From Micromonospora citrea (GTDB lineage: Bacteria; Actinomycetota; Actinomycetes; Mycobacteriales; Micromonosporaceae), in NCBI RefSeq assembly GCF_900090315.1, contig NZ_FMHZ01000002.1, positions 4,310,501 to 4,374,500 on the forward strand: a DNA stretch of 64,000 nucleotides, read 5' to 3'. Positions 12,228 through 20,141 of this stretch are shown piece after piece. A program made the position numbers and the translations under genes. Below the pieces are notes generated by a model. That model saw nothing but the letters and a program-made list of their open reading frames with translations. It made no database searches and had not been told where the DNA came from. How positions within the stretch are numbered: position 1 is the stretch's first letter; every line of letters begins with the position of its first letter.

Positions 12228-13409
12228 TCAGCCGGCGAGGCGCCACCGGCCGTTGCGGGCGACCAGGGTCGTCAGGGCCTGCGGCATGAGGCCGGAGTGA
12301 TTGTCCGGCGTCATCCGGATCGGGCCGGACAGGCCGTCCAGCTGGGACGTCTCCAGCACGTCGCGGATGCCGTCGCGGTCGACCCGGCCGGGCTCGCCGC
12401 CGGCGCGCAGTTCGGCGTCGGTGATCAGCTGCACCGCGTCGGCCGCGAACGAGGACGAGCCGTTGTAGGCGCCGAAGCGGGCGGTGTAGTCCTGGAACCA
12501 CTGCCGGCGGGCGGCCTTGGCCGGGGTGGTCGCGATGATGTCGTCGATGACCATCGTCTGGGTGAAGACCAGGGTCGCGCGCTCGGTGGCCTTGGCGGCG
12601 GCGCCGAGGAACAGGTCGCCGGCGGCGGCCGCGTCGAAGAAGAGCGAGCCGGTGAACTCGGCCTGCTGGGCCGCGGTGGCGGCGAGCGCCGCCTGCTCCG
12701 GCGGCGTCCAGACCACCAGCGCGTCCACCTTGCGGTCGGTCAGCGCCTTGATCTTCTCGCCGACCTCGGTGTCGGTGGTCTTGACCGACTCCGCGCGCTG
12801 CAGCTTGACGCCGGTCTTGGTGAACTCGCCGCGCAGCGCGGCCAGCCCTTCGCGGCCGTAGTTGTCGTCGCTGTACAGCACGCTGGCCTTTCGGACGCCC
12901 TTTCGGCGCATCTCGAGGGCGAGGGCGGCGGCGCTGTCGGACGCGTTCGGGGCGAGCTTGAACACGTACCGCCGCTCGGCGACCGGGCTGGACACCGCGC
13001 CGGACGAGGCGAGAGCAATGGTGGGAATGCGCTTCTCGTTGATGGTCCGGGCGGCGCCGACGGCGCATTCGTTGCAGCCGCCCATGATGATGGCGCTGAC
13101 TTCGGAATCGTTGCTGAAGTCGCCGATGTTGCGCAGGGACTCGGCCGGGTCGGACCGGTTGTCCTTCACCTTGAGTTCGACTCTCCGGCCGTTCAGCGCG
13201 CCGGAGGAGTTAAGTTGCTCGATCTTCAGTTCCAGAGCCCGCTGGTACGCCTTCCCGACGGGCGCCGCCGCGCCGGAGAGTTCGAGGTCCGCCGCGATGA
13301 CGATGGGACTGGTGTCCTGCTCGTCCGCGCCGAATTGGCAGCCGGTGAGGGTGGTGGCCAGCACGGCCGATGCGAGCGCCGCGGCGGTCGCGGAGCGGAT
13401 GGGGCTCAA
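12228..13409 (-). CDS. Branched-chain amino-acid-type (Leu/Ile/Val-binding) ABC substrate-binding lipoprotein
   Basis: A 393-aa type-I periplasmic-binding-fold lipoprotein with lipobox LTGCQF. The mature part starts PIVIAADLELSGAAAPVGKAYQRALELK and shows AIIMGGCNECAVGAARTINEKRIPTIA and SVLYSDDNYGREGLAALR, typical of the LivJ/AmiC group. No permease or ATPase for it lies nearby, so it may be an orphan binding protein. It is divergent from the conservon whose CvnA has an extracytoplasmic sensing domain, so it could present a ligand to that sensor; this is inference. The start is TTG at 13409, with GGAGG 7 nt upstream. Confidence 0.88.
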   Translation of the reverse strand: MSPIRSATAAALASAVLATTLTGCQFGADEQDTSPIVIAADLELSGAAAPVGKAYQRALELKIEQLNSSGALNGRRVELKVKDNRSDPAESLRNIGDFSNDSEVSAIIMGGCNECAVGAARTINEKRIPTIALASSGAVSSPVAERRYVFKLAPNASDSAAALALEMRRKGVRKASVLYSDDNYGREGLAALRGEFTKTGVKLQRAESVKTTDTEVGEKIKALTDRKVDALVVWTPPEQAALAATAAQQAEFTGSLFFDAAAAGDLFLGAAAKATERATLVFTQTMVIDDIIATTPAKAARRQWFQDYTARFGAYNGSSSFAADAVQLITDAELRAGGEPGRVDRDGIRDVLETSQLDGLSGPIRMTPDNHSGLMPQALTTLVARNGRWRLAG

Positions 13410-13855
13410 CTCAGTCCTCCAGAAGCGGCCCGGGGCGTTGCCCGGTCACCGCCGGTTGTCCGTCCTCAGTGGAGAAACGGGATCAGTCTGCCGTACGGTG
13501 TGCGCGAAGCCTGCAAAACCTTGCCAACGCCGGGCCCTGTGGTCAAGCGCGGGCGTCGGTGGCGTTTCGGGACGCGTATCCCACATGGTGGGGTCGCGGC
13601 AAGTTCGTAAGCGCTTACTAATCCGACATGGACGACCACTCTGGAGTTACATGCCCTGTTCACGGGCATGGGGAAATGAAGGTATTAGTTGACCGGATCA
13701 CGGGATGCGTGCCGTCCGACCGTTTCCTACCCCACTGCGGCTTCCCAAACAGGATCACTTCTGATGAAATCGCGGCCGTGCCGCGTGTGGCGCAGTCCGT
13801 CGCACCGGGCGCGAGTCGGCGGGGCAGGCGTGGAAGAAACGACGGAGGCGATGTC
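13410..13855. other. Divergent regulatory region between binding lipoprotein and conservon
   Basis: A 446-bp gene-free interval, AT-richer than average between about 13600 and 13790. It holds the perfect 12-bp palindrome GTAAGCGCTTAC (13607-13618), of the kind bound by LacI-family or other dimeric regulators, and an inverted repeat CATGCCC-N7-GGGCATG (13650-13670). An open frame runs through from 13628 into cvnA, but its composition and the ribosome-binding site at 13856 argue against translation here. Confidence 0.5.
13659..13688 (+). promoter_or_regulatory. Candidate cvn operon promoter
   Basis: TTCACG (13659-13664) and TATTAG (13683-13688) are separated by 18 bp. The -35 hexamer overlaps the right side of the CATGCCC/GGGCATG inverted repeat, so a dimeric repressor bound there would block it. 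The leader to cvnA would be about 160 nt. This is pattern-based only. Confidence 0.35.
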
Positions 13856-16800
13856 GTGAGCACCGGACCGACGACCCTGCCCGACGGTGGCGAGACCGAG
13901 CAGCCGAAGCGTCGCCGCCTGTTCCGGCTGCGTGACGCGCGGATCCGCTCCAAGCTCGCGCTGATCCTCGTGGTGCCGGTCGCCGCGGTGCTCGCGCTGG
14001 CGACCGTCCGGCTCATCGCCGTCGGCGAGGGCGCATTCGACGCGACCCGGGCCCGGGCGCTCACCGGGCTCTCCATCGACATCTCCGCCCTGACCCAGGA
14101 CCTGCACGCCGAGCGGATGGCGGCGTCCGCCTTCCTGGCCGCCCCGCCGCGAGATGTCGAGGCGCGGAAGGGGACGTACAACCTGCGGGTGCGCAGCACC
14201 GACGCGCGGATCGACGCCTACCGGGCGGAGCGCGGCCGGATCGGCGAGGTCCCGGCCGCCGTCCGGGACCGGCTGGAGGTCATCGACGAGCACCTGGAGG
14301 CGCTCGACGGCACCCGGCAGAAGGTGCTCGACCGGCAGCAGATGGCGGTCGCCGAGGCGGCGCTGCGCTACGGGGTCATCCTCACCGACCTGGTCGCGTA
14401 CGGCGACGGGCTCGCCCAGCTGCCCGGCGAGGAGCGGCTGGCCGACGCCCGGCGCGCGGTCGCCGCGTTCGCCCGCGCCAAGGCGGCGGTCGCCGAGGAG
14501 CAGTCGGTGGCCTACACCGCGTTGACCGCCGGCCAGATCGACGAGGAGCAGTTCTCCTCGTTCGTCGCCACCCTGACCAGCCAGCAGGAGGCGCTGCTCG
14601 CCTTCTCCCTGGCCGCCGATCCGGCCCAGCGCGCCCTGGTCGACAGCACCGTCTCCGGCGACGCGGTCACCCTCGCCGACCGGGTCGCCGCCGACATCAC
14701 CCGCTCGGTCGGGCAGCGCCCGCTGGTGACGGCCCAGGACGCCACCGCCGCCATCGGCGCGGTCAACGACCTGATGCGGTGGGCCGAGGTCCGGCTCCAG
14801 GAGCGGCTGCTCGACCAGGCCGACGAGGCCCGTTCGGACGTCATCCAGCAGGCCGTCGTCGAGTCGGTGCTGGTGCTGCTCACGCTCGTCATCGCGGTGA
14901 CCCTCGCCGTGGTGCTGGCCCGCTCGCTCAACCACTCGCTGCGCCGGCTGCGGGAGGGCGCCCTCTCGGTGGCCAACCACGACCTGCCGGACGCCGTGCA
15001 GCGGCTGCAGAACGTCGGCAACGTCGGCGACGGCGGCGTCGACGAGATCGTCCGGCAGGTGCGCGACCCGATCCAGCTCAACAGCCGCGACGAGGTCGGC
15101 CAGGTGGCGCTCGCCTTCAACGTCGTGCACCGCGAGGCGGTCCGCGTGGCGGCCGAGCAGGCCGCGCTGCGTACCAGCGTCTCCGCGATGTTCCTCAACC
15201 TGGCCCGGCGCAGTCAGACCCTGGTCGACCGGATGATCGGCGAGCTGGACGCGATCGAGCGCGGCGAGGAGGACCCGAAGCGGCTGGCGCAGCTCTTCGA
15301 GCTGGACCACCTGGCCACCCGGATGCGCCGCAACGACGAGAACCTGCTCGTCCTGGCCGGCGCCGACTCGGCCGTGCCGCGCCGCGACGACGCCCTCCTG
15401 GTGGACGTGCTGCGCGCCGCGCAGTCCGAGGTGGAGCTCTACAACCGGATCGAGTTCGGCACCGTCGACACGGACATCTCGGTGGCCGCGCACGCGGTCA
15501 ACGACGTGGTCCGGCTGGTCGCCGAGCTGCTCGACAACGCCACCCGCTTCTCGCCGCCGACCACCACGGTGGTCGCCGACGGCCGGCGGATCCGCGACTA
15601 CGTGCTCATCCAGGTGGAGGACCGGGGCCTCGGCCTGACCGACGACCAGCTCGACTCGCTCAACCGGCGGCTCGCCGCCCCGCCGAGCGTCGACGTCGCG
15701 GCGTTCCGACTGATGGGTCTGGCCGTGGTCAGCCGGCTCGCCTCCCGCTACGGCATCCGGGTGGAGCTGCGCCGCAACGTGGAGGGTGGCACCGTCGCCC
15801 AGGTGACGCTGCCCGCCTCGACGGTGGTGCTGCCCGCGCTCCACAGCGGCCGCGACCAGCAGATCACCCGCCCCCGGCAGCCGCTCGCGGTCGAGCAGAC
15901 GCCGCTCACCCCCGTCGGCCTCGGCGAGCCGCTCGCCGGGGCGGGACGGACCGCCTCGGCCACGCTGACCGACCAGTGGCGGTCCGCACCGGCGCCGTGG
16001 CAGGCGCCCGAGCAGGCGCGGGACACCGCGTCCCCGGTGCAGGCCGGTGGCCTGGCCGCGTCGCCGTCGACTCCGCCCGCGACGCCGCCGGCCCGGCCGG
16101 CCTTCGCCGGCGGCGGTGGCCCCTCCGTCGGCACGCCGACCGTCGCGTACCCCACGCTCGACCCGCTGCCCAAGCGCGTCCCGGGCGGCGCGGAGGCCGG
16201 TGCGCCGGCCGCGCCGGTCCTGCCGGTCGGGCCGATCGCCGGCACGTCGGTCACCACCCCGACCGCCGGTGGACCCGCCCCGGCGACGGGACTCGGCGCA
16301 GGCCGGGGCCTCGGTGCGGACCTGGCCGCCACCGCTCCGCCCGCCCCCGCCGCGCCGATCACCCCGCGTGCCGAGCTGCCGGCCGAGGCGCCGATCTTCC
16401 GGGAGATGGAGGCGGTGTGGTTCCGGTCACACGGCAACGACGCCACCGCCATCTTCACCCGTCCGGACTTCAACCAGCCGCCGGCCCCGGCCCAGCCGTC
16501 CGCCCCGGCCCAGCCGTCCGCCCCGGCCCAGCCGGCGCCGGCCGAGTCCCGCCCGCCACGGCTGCCCACACGTACGCCGGGCGGCACGGCCACGCCGTCG
16601 CCCGCGCAGGCGCCGCCGCCGTCGTACACCCCGCCGGCCCCGGCTCGGCGGCCGGCGCCGGAGGCGGCTCCCGCGGCGTCGACCCCGACGCCGGCCGCCG
16701 AGCCGACCCCGGCGGCCGACGCGGACGCCTGGCGGACGGCGGCCGACGAGGGCTGGTCCCGGGCCAGCCGGGCCGCGGAGCCGGCCGCCGGCGGCACCAC

Positions 16801-16999
16801 CCGCTCGGGGCTGCCAAAGCGGGTGCCGCAGGCGCAGCTCGTGCCCGGCGGCATCGAGCCCCGAGGCGGCCGTGACCGCAGCCGGCGCACCCCTGACGAA
16901 GTACGCGGCCTGTTGTCGGCCTACCACCGCGGCGTGCAGCGCGGCCGGGCGGCCGGAACGGATCAGAACAGCACCTCGAACAAGGAGACGAGCCGATGA
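13856..16999 (+). CDS. cvnA: Conservon sensor-kinase-like protein CvnA (nitrate/nitrite-sensor type)
   Basis: A 1047-aa membrane protein. TM1 is about residues 34-55 and TM2 about 332-355, enclosing an extracytoplasmic helical NIT-type sensing domain. A HAMP-like segment (LNHSLRRLREGALSVANHDL) follows. The HATPase_c domain carries an N-box (LVAELLDNATRF, about residue 555) and the DRGLGL motif. As in other CvnA proteins there is no obvious HisKA dimerisation/phosphoacceptor box. The last about 380 residues are Pro/Ala-rich, probably disordered, and include APAQPS repeats. GTG 13856 is chosen because of GACGGAGG just upstream. Its stop overlaps cvnB (ATGA). CvnA-D proteins are known to assemble into a GPCR-like membrane switch in Streptomyces. 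Confidence 0.9.
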   Translation: MSTGPTTLPDGGETEQPKRRRLFRLRDARIRSKLALILVVPVAAVLALATVRLIAVGEGAFDATRARALTGLSIDISALTQDLHAERMAASAFLAAPPRDVEARKGTYNLRVRSTDARIDAYRAERGRIGEVPAAVRDRLEVIDEHLEALDGTRQKVLDRQQMAVAEAALRYGVILTDLVAYGDGLAQLPGEERLADARRAVAAFARAKAAVAEEQSVAYTALTAGQIDEEQFSSFVATLTSQQEALLAFSLAADPAQRALVDSTVSGDAVTLADRVAADITRSVGQRPLVTAQDATAAIGAVNDLMRWAEVRLQERLLDQADEARSDVIQQAVVESVLVLLTLVIAVTLAVVLARSLNHSLRRLREGALSVANHDLPDAVQRLQNVGNVGDGGVDEIVRQVRDPIQLNSRDEVGQVALAFNVVHREAVRVAAEQAALRTSVSAMFLNLARRSQTLVDRMIGELDAIERGEEDPKRLAQLFELDHLATRMRRNDENLLVLAGADSAVPRRDDALLVDVLRAAQSEVELYNRIEFGTVDTDISVAAHAVNDVVRLVAELLDNATRFSPPTTTVVADGRRIRDYVLIQVEDRGLGLTDDQLDSLNRRLAAPPSVDVAAFRLMGLAVVSRLASRYGIRVELRRNVEGGTVAQVTLPASTVVLPALHSGRDQQITRPRQPLAVEQTPLTPVGLGEPLAGAGRTASATLTDQWRSAPAPWQAPEQARDTASPVQAGGLAASPSTPPATPPARPAFAGGGGPSVGTPTVAYPTLDPLPKRVPGGAEAGAPAAPVLPVGPIAGTSVTTPTAGGPAPATGLGAGRGLGADLAATAPPAPAAPITPRAELPAEAPIFREMEAVWFRSHGNDATAIFTRPDFNQPPAPAQPSAPAQPSAPAQPAPAESRPPRLPTRTPGGTATPSPAQAPPPSYTPPAPARRPAPEAAPAASTPTPAAEPTPAADADAWRTAADEGWSRASRAAEPAAGGTTRSGLPKRVPQAQLVPGGIEPRGGRDRSRRTPDEVRGLLSAYHRGVQRGRAAGTDQNSTSNKETSR

Positions 17000-17403
17000 A
17001 CAGGCCAGCGGCCATGCAGGACATGAGTTGGCTGCTCACCAACTTCGCCGACAGCGTGGCGGGCATCGCCCACGTGGTGGCGGTGTCGGCCGACGGGCTG
17101 CTGCTCGCCTCCTCGCGGGACCTGCCCGCGGACCGGGCGGACCAGCTCGCCGCGATCACCTCGGGCGTGGTCAGCCTGACCGAGGGTGCCGCCCGGATGT
17201 TCAGCGCCGGCGGCGTGCTGCAGACCGTCATCGAGATGGACAGCGGCTACCTCTTCCTGATGTCGATCAGCGACGGCTCGTCGATGGCGGTGCTGGCCGC
17301 CCGCAGCTGCGACGTCGGGCAGGTGGGTTACGAGATGGCGCTCCTGGTGGAGCGCGTCGGCGCCGCGCTGGTGCCGCTGCCCCGGGACGCCGTGCGGTCG
17401 TAG
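16996..17403 (+). CDS. cvnB: Roadblock/LC7-domain protein CvnB
   Basis: A 135-aa protein covered by one roadblock/LC7 domain: LLTNFADSVAGIAHVVAVSADGLLLASS at the start, then ITSGVVSLTEGAARMF and the YLFLMSISDGSSMAVLAA strand pair. Family members regulate Ras-like GTPases such as the CvnD encoded three genes on. The ATG overlaps the cvnA stop, so translation is coupled. Confidence 0.95.
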   Translation: MNRPAAMQDMSWLLTNFADSVAGIAHVVAVSADGLLLASSRDLPADRADQLAAITSGVVSLTEGAARMFSAGGVLQTVIEMDSGYLFLMSISDGSSMAVLAARSCDVGQVGYEMALLVERVGAALVPLPRDAVRS

Positions 17404-17486
17404 CGGGGCGCGACGCGCGGTCGCGCGTCGGCAGGGACGAGGAGACCGGTGCCCGGAAGGCCCGGCCGGAGAGGAGGTGATCGCGG

Positions 17487-17852
17487 ATGGACCAACGGCG
17501 CGCGGACCCGCGTGGCGCGCTGGTGCGGCCGTACGCGGTCACCCGCGGTCGGACCGAGGCCCAGATGGACATCGCCCTGGAGGCGGTCCTGTCGGCCAGC
17601 CCCACCCAGGTCGCGGAGTCCCGCTTCGCGGGGCACGACAAGCACCGCATCGCCACCGTCTGTGAGGGGCGGGCACAGTCGCTGGCCGAGATCGCCGCGT
17701 ACACCCGGATGCCGCTGGGCGTCGCCCGGGTGCTGGTCGCCGACATGGTGGCCGAGAGCCTGCTGACGCTACACACTGCCGCTCCCGCCGAGGGGTTCGA
17801 GGAGCGGATGGAAATCCTTGGAAGGGTGCTAAGTGGACTTCGCAGGCTATGA
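17487..17852 (+). CDS. cvnC: DUF742 protein CvnC
   Basis: A 121-aa DUF742 protein, the third conservon component, with a predicted winged-helix-like fold: LVRPYAVTRGRTE near the N-terminus, HRIATVCEGRAQSLAEIAAYTRMPLGVARVLVADM, and LLTLHTA. The ribosome-binding site GGAGGTGATC, about 8 nt before ATG 17487, is an almost complete complement of the 16S rRNA 3' end. cvnD starts inside its last codons (20-bp overlap). Confidence 0.94.
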   Translation: MDQRRADPRGALVRPYAVTRGRTEAQMDIALEAVLSASPTQVAESRFAGHDKHRIATVCEGRAQSLAEIAAYTRMPLGVARVLVADMVAESLLTLHTAAPAEGFEERMEILGRVLSGLRRL

Positions 17853-18456
17853 CCCCGCCGGGGCCCGCCAGAACCGGGGAATCATCTCCGCGAAGATCGT
17901 GGTCGCGGGCGGCTTCGGCGTGGGCAAGACGACCCTGGTGGGCGCGATCTCGGAGATCACGCCGCTGAGAACCGAGGCGGTGATGACCGCGGCCGGGGTC
18001 GGCATCGACGACCCGTCCAAGGTGCCCGGCAAGCAGACCACCACGGTCGCGATGGACTTCGGCCGTATCACCATGGCCGAGGACCTGATCCTCTACCTCT
18101 TCGGCACGCCGGGCCAGACCCGCTTCTGGTTCATGTGGGACGAGATCATCCGGGGTGCCGTGGGCGCCGCCGTCCTGGTGGACACCCGCCGGATCACCGA
18201 CGCCTTCGCGCCGTTGGACTACTTCGAGAACCGCAAGCTGCCGTACGTGGTGGCGTTGAACCGGTTCGACGGCGCGCCGCAGTACGAGCTGGAGGAGGTC
18301 CGCGAGGCGCTCGCCATCTCGCCGGACGTGCCGCTGGTGATGACCGACGCCCGGCACCGGGACTCGGTCAAGCAGGTGCTGGTGACCGTCGTGGAGCACG
18401 CCATGATCCGCCTCCAGGCCGAGCACGGCCGGGGCTACCCGGCGCCCGTCGGCTGA
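17833..18456 (+). CDS. cvnD: Ras-like GTPase CvnD
   Basis: A 207-aa small GTPase (ATP/GTP-binding protein of the conservon). The P-loop is GGFGVGKTT (about residues 31-39). The switch II region follows in YLFGTPGQTRFWFMWDE, and the base-recognition motif is NRFD rather than NKxD, as is common in CvnD and MglA-type proteins. It is thought to cycle between CvnB and CvnA at the membrane. GTG 17833 overlaps cvnC by 20 bp. It ends the operon. Confidence 0.95.
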   Translation: MDFAGYDPAGARQNRGIISAKIVVAGGFGVGKTTLVGAISEITPLRTEAVMTAAGVGIDDPSKVPGKQTTTVAMDFGRITMAEDLILYLFGTPGQTRFWFMWDEIIRGAVGAAVLVDTRRITDAFAPLDYFENRKLPYVVALNRFDGAPQYELEEVREALAISPDVPLVMTDARHRDSVKQVLVTVVEHAMIRLQAEHGRGYPAPVG

Positions 18457-18482
18457 GGCCCGGCGGGCGCCACGCCCGGCGC

Positions 18483-18554
18483 GCGGCGTGAACCCTGGGC
18501 CGGCGGGCGGCGTGAACCCCGGGCCGGCGCGCGGCGTGAACCCCGGGCCGGCGG
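18483..18554. repeat. Three tandem copies of a 24-bp unit after cvnD
   Basis: The unit GCGGCGTGAACCCCGGGCCG plus GCGS occurs three times at 18483, 18507 and 18531, with single-base differences. It lies in the 187-bp gap between cvnD and the convergent nnaR gene. Each unit contains a CCCGGG palindrome. Confidence 0.85.
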
Positions 18555-18643
18555 GCGGGCGGCCGGGTTGCCGCCCGGGCGCGCGTCCGTGCCGGCGTAC
18601 GGCGGGTCGGCTCCCGGCGCGCGTCAGGTGCGTGGCCCCCGCG

Positions 18644-19732
18644 TCAGTCCACCCGGAGCCGGTAGCCGCGCTTGACGACGGTCTGCACCACCCGGGGCGC
18701 GCGCAGCCCGGCCCGCAGCCGGGCCACCGCCATCTCCACCGCGTGCTCGTCGGCGCCGCGCGGCAGCGTGCGCAGCAGCGCGGTGCGGGACAGCACCCGG
18801 CCGGGGGAGTGCGCCAGCGCCCGGAGCACCGCCATCGGCGCCGGGGCGAGCGGGCGCAGCTCCCCGTCGATCACGGCGGCGTGCCCGCGCAGGGTGAGCA
18901 GGTGGCCGGCCGCCTTCAGGGTGACCGTGCGGCGCGGCAGCTCGTCGACGATGGTCCGGACCAGGGCGCCCAGCCGGGCCCGCGCCGGCGCGCTGACCGG
19001 CACCCCGCGCCGCAGCAGCGGTTCGGCCGTGACCGCCCCCACGCAACTGGCGAGCACGTCGTGCCGGAACGCGTCCAGCACCGCGTCGCCACGGTCGCCG
19101 GCCGCCCGCAGCAGCGCCTCCGCCGCCGGGGCGGAGGTGAACGTGACGGCGTCGACCAGGCGGCCGGCGACCAGGTCGATCAGCCGGTGCAGCGGGGCCG
19201 GGTCGGTCGGCGGCGCCCACCGGTAGACCGGCACCTCGATGACGGTTGCCCCGGCCGCCTCCAGCGCCGCCGTGCACTCCGGCTGCCGCTCGCCGTGCAG
19301 CTGCATGGCGATCACCTGCCCGGCGACGCCGCGCCGGCACAGGTGGTCGACCACCTCGTCGCAGCTCTCCGAATCCGGTGACCACTGGTCGTGCAGGCCG
19401 GCGGCCCGGATCGCCCCGCGCGCCTTGGGGCCCCGGGCCACCACGTACGCGTCGGCGAGGACGCCGCGCAGCGGCTCGGCCAGCCCCCAGCCCTCGGCGG
19501 CCTCCAGCCAGCCGCGCATCCCGATGCCGGTGTTGGCCATCAGGACGTCCGGCGGCCGGTCCAGGCAGGCGCGGGTGGCCTCGCGCAGGTCGGTGTCGTC
19601 GGCCAGCGGCACGATCCGCAGGGCCGGGGCGATCACCACCCGGGCGCCACGCCGCTGGAGCAGCGCGGCGAGTTCGTCCCGTCGGCGGTCGGCGGTCACC
19701 CCGATGGTGAAGCCGGCCAGGTCGTCGCGCAT
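18644..19732 (-). CDS. nnaR: HemD-like/winged-helix nitrate-assimilation regulator NnaR
   Basis: A 362-aa fusion. Residues 1 to about 250 resemble uroporphyrinogen-III synthase (HemD: FTIGVTADRRRDELAALLQRRGA, MANTGIGMRGW, AVTFTSAPAAEALL). About 265-362 is an OmpR-type winged helix (LAPAPMAVLRALAHSPGRVLSRTALL ending in VVQTVVKRGYRLRVD). This architecture next to nirBD is that of NnaR of Streptomyces, which acts with GlnR to activate nitrate and nitrite assimilation. It could keep some porphyrin-related ligand binding, but a true HemD role is less likely. ATG 19732 directly follows the nirD stop, making it the last gene of the nas-nir operon. Confidence 0.9.
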   Translation of the reverse strand: MRDDLAGFTIGVTADRRRDELAALLQRRGARVVIAPALRIVPLADDTDLREATRACLDRPPDVLMANTGIGMRGWLEAAEGWGLAEPLRGVLADAYVVARGPKARGAIRAAGLHDQWSPDSESCDEVVDHLCRRGVAGQVIAMQLHGERQPECTAALEAAGATVIEVPVYRWAPPTDPAPLHRLIDLVAGRLVDAVTFTSAPAAEALLRAAGDRGDAVLDAFRHDVLASCVGAVTAEPLLRRGVPVSAPARARLGALVRTIVDELPRRTVTLKAAGHLLTLRGHAAVIDGELRPLAPAPMAVLRALAHSPGRVLSRTALLRTLPRGADEHAVEMAVARLRAGLRAPRVVQTVVKRGYRLRVD

Positions 19733-20107
19733 TCACCCCTCCTGTCGCAGCCGCACCTCGACGAGTCCGTCCCGGCAACGCGCCTCGTGCCGGGGCACGG
19801 CGACCCCGGGCAGGTCGAGGCAGATCCCGGTGCGCAGGTCGTACACCTGCTTGTGCAGCGGCGAGGCGACGGTGGGCACCCCGCCCCGGCTGCCGACGAT
19901 CCCCCTCGACAGCACGTACGCCCCGCCGACCGGGTCGAGGTTGTCGAGGGCGAACAGCCCGTCGGCGGTGCGGAAGAGGGCCACCTGTGCGCCGTCGACC
20001 AGGGCCGCGACGCCCCGGTCGGGCTCCAGCCGGTCGATCGGGCAGACCGGGGTCCAGGCGCGCGTCGGGGCGGCCGACCGCGGGGCGGTGGTGGTCGTCG
20101 TGGTCAT
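19733..20107 (-). CDS. nirD: Nitrite reductase small subunit NirD (Rieske-like)
   Basis: A 124-aa NirD. After a Thr-rich start it has WTPVCPIDRLEPDRGVAALVDGAQVALFRT, then DGLFALDNLDPVGGAYVLSRGIVG and VASPLHKQVYDLRTGICLD. The Rieske fold is present, but the Cys-His cluster ligands are mostly absent, as usual for NirD. It partners NirB for NADH-dependent reduction of nitrite to ammonium. A GGAGGT site precedes ATG 20107, which is 34 bp after nirB. Confidence 0.94.
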   Translation of the reverse strand: MTTTTTTAPRSAAPTRAWTPVCPIDRLEPDRGVAALVDGAQVALFRTADGLFALDNLDPVGGAYVLSRGIVGSRGGVPTVASPLHKQVYDLRTGICLDLPGVAVPRHEARCRDGLVEVRLRQEG

Positions 20108-20141
20108 CGCGGTACCTCCGGAGGTCCGGGCGTCGTGGGGG

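Noticed and set aside
13628..13855. N-terminal extension of CvnA
   Set aside because: The frame is open, but the extension has no family similarity, crosses AT-richer promoter-like DNA, and the GGAGG site points to GTG 13856.
18644..19732. Biosynthetic uroporphyrinogen-III synthase (hemD)
   Set aside because: The C-terminal winged-helix DNA-binding domain and the position at the end of the nas-nir operon fit the NnaR regulator better; no other haem genes are nearby.
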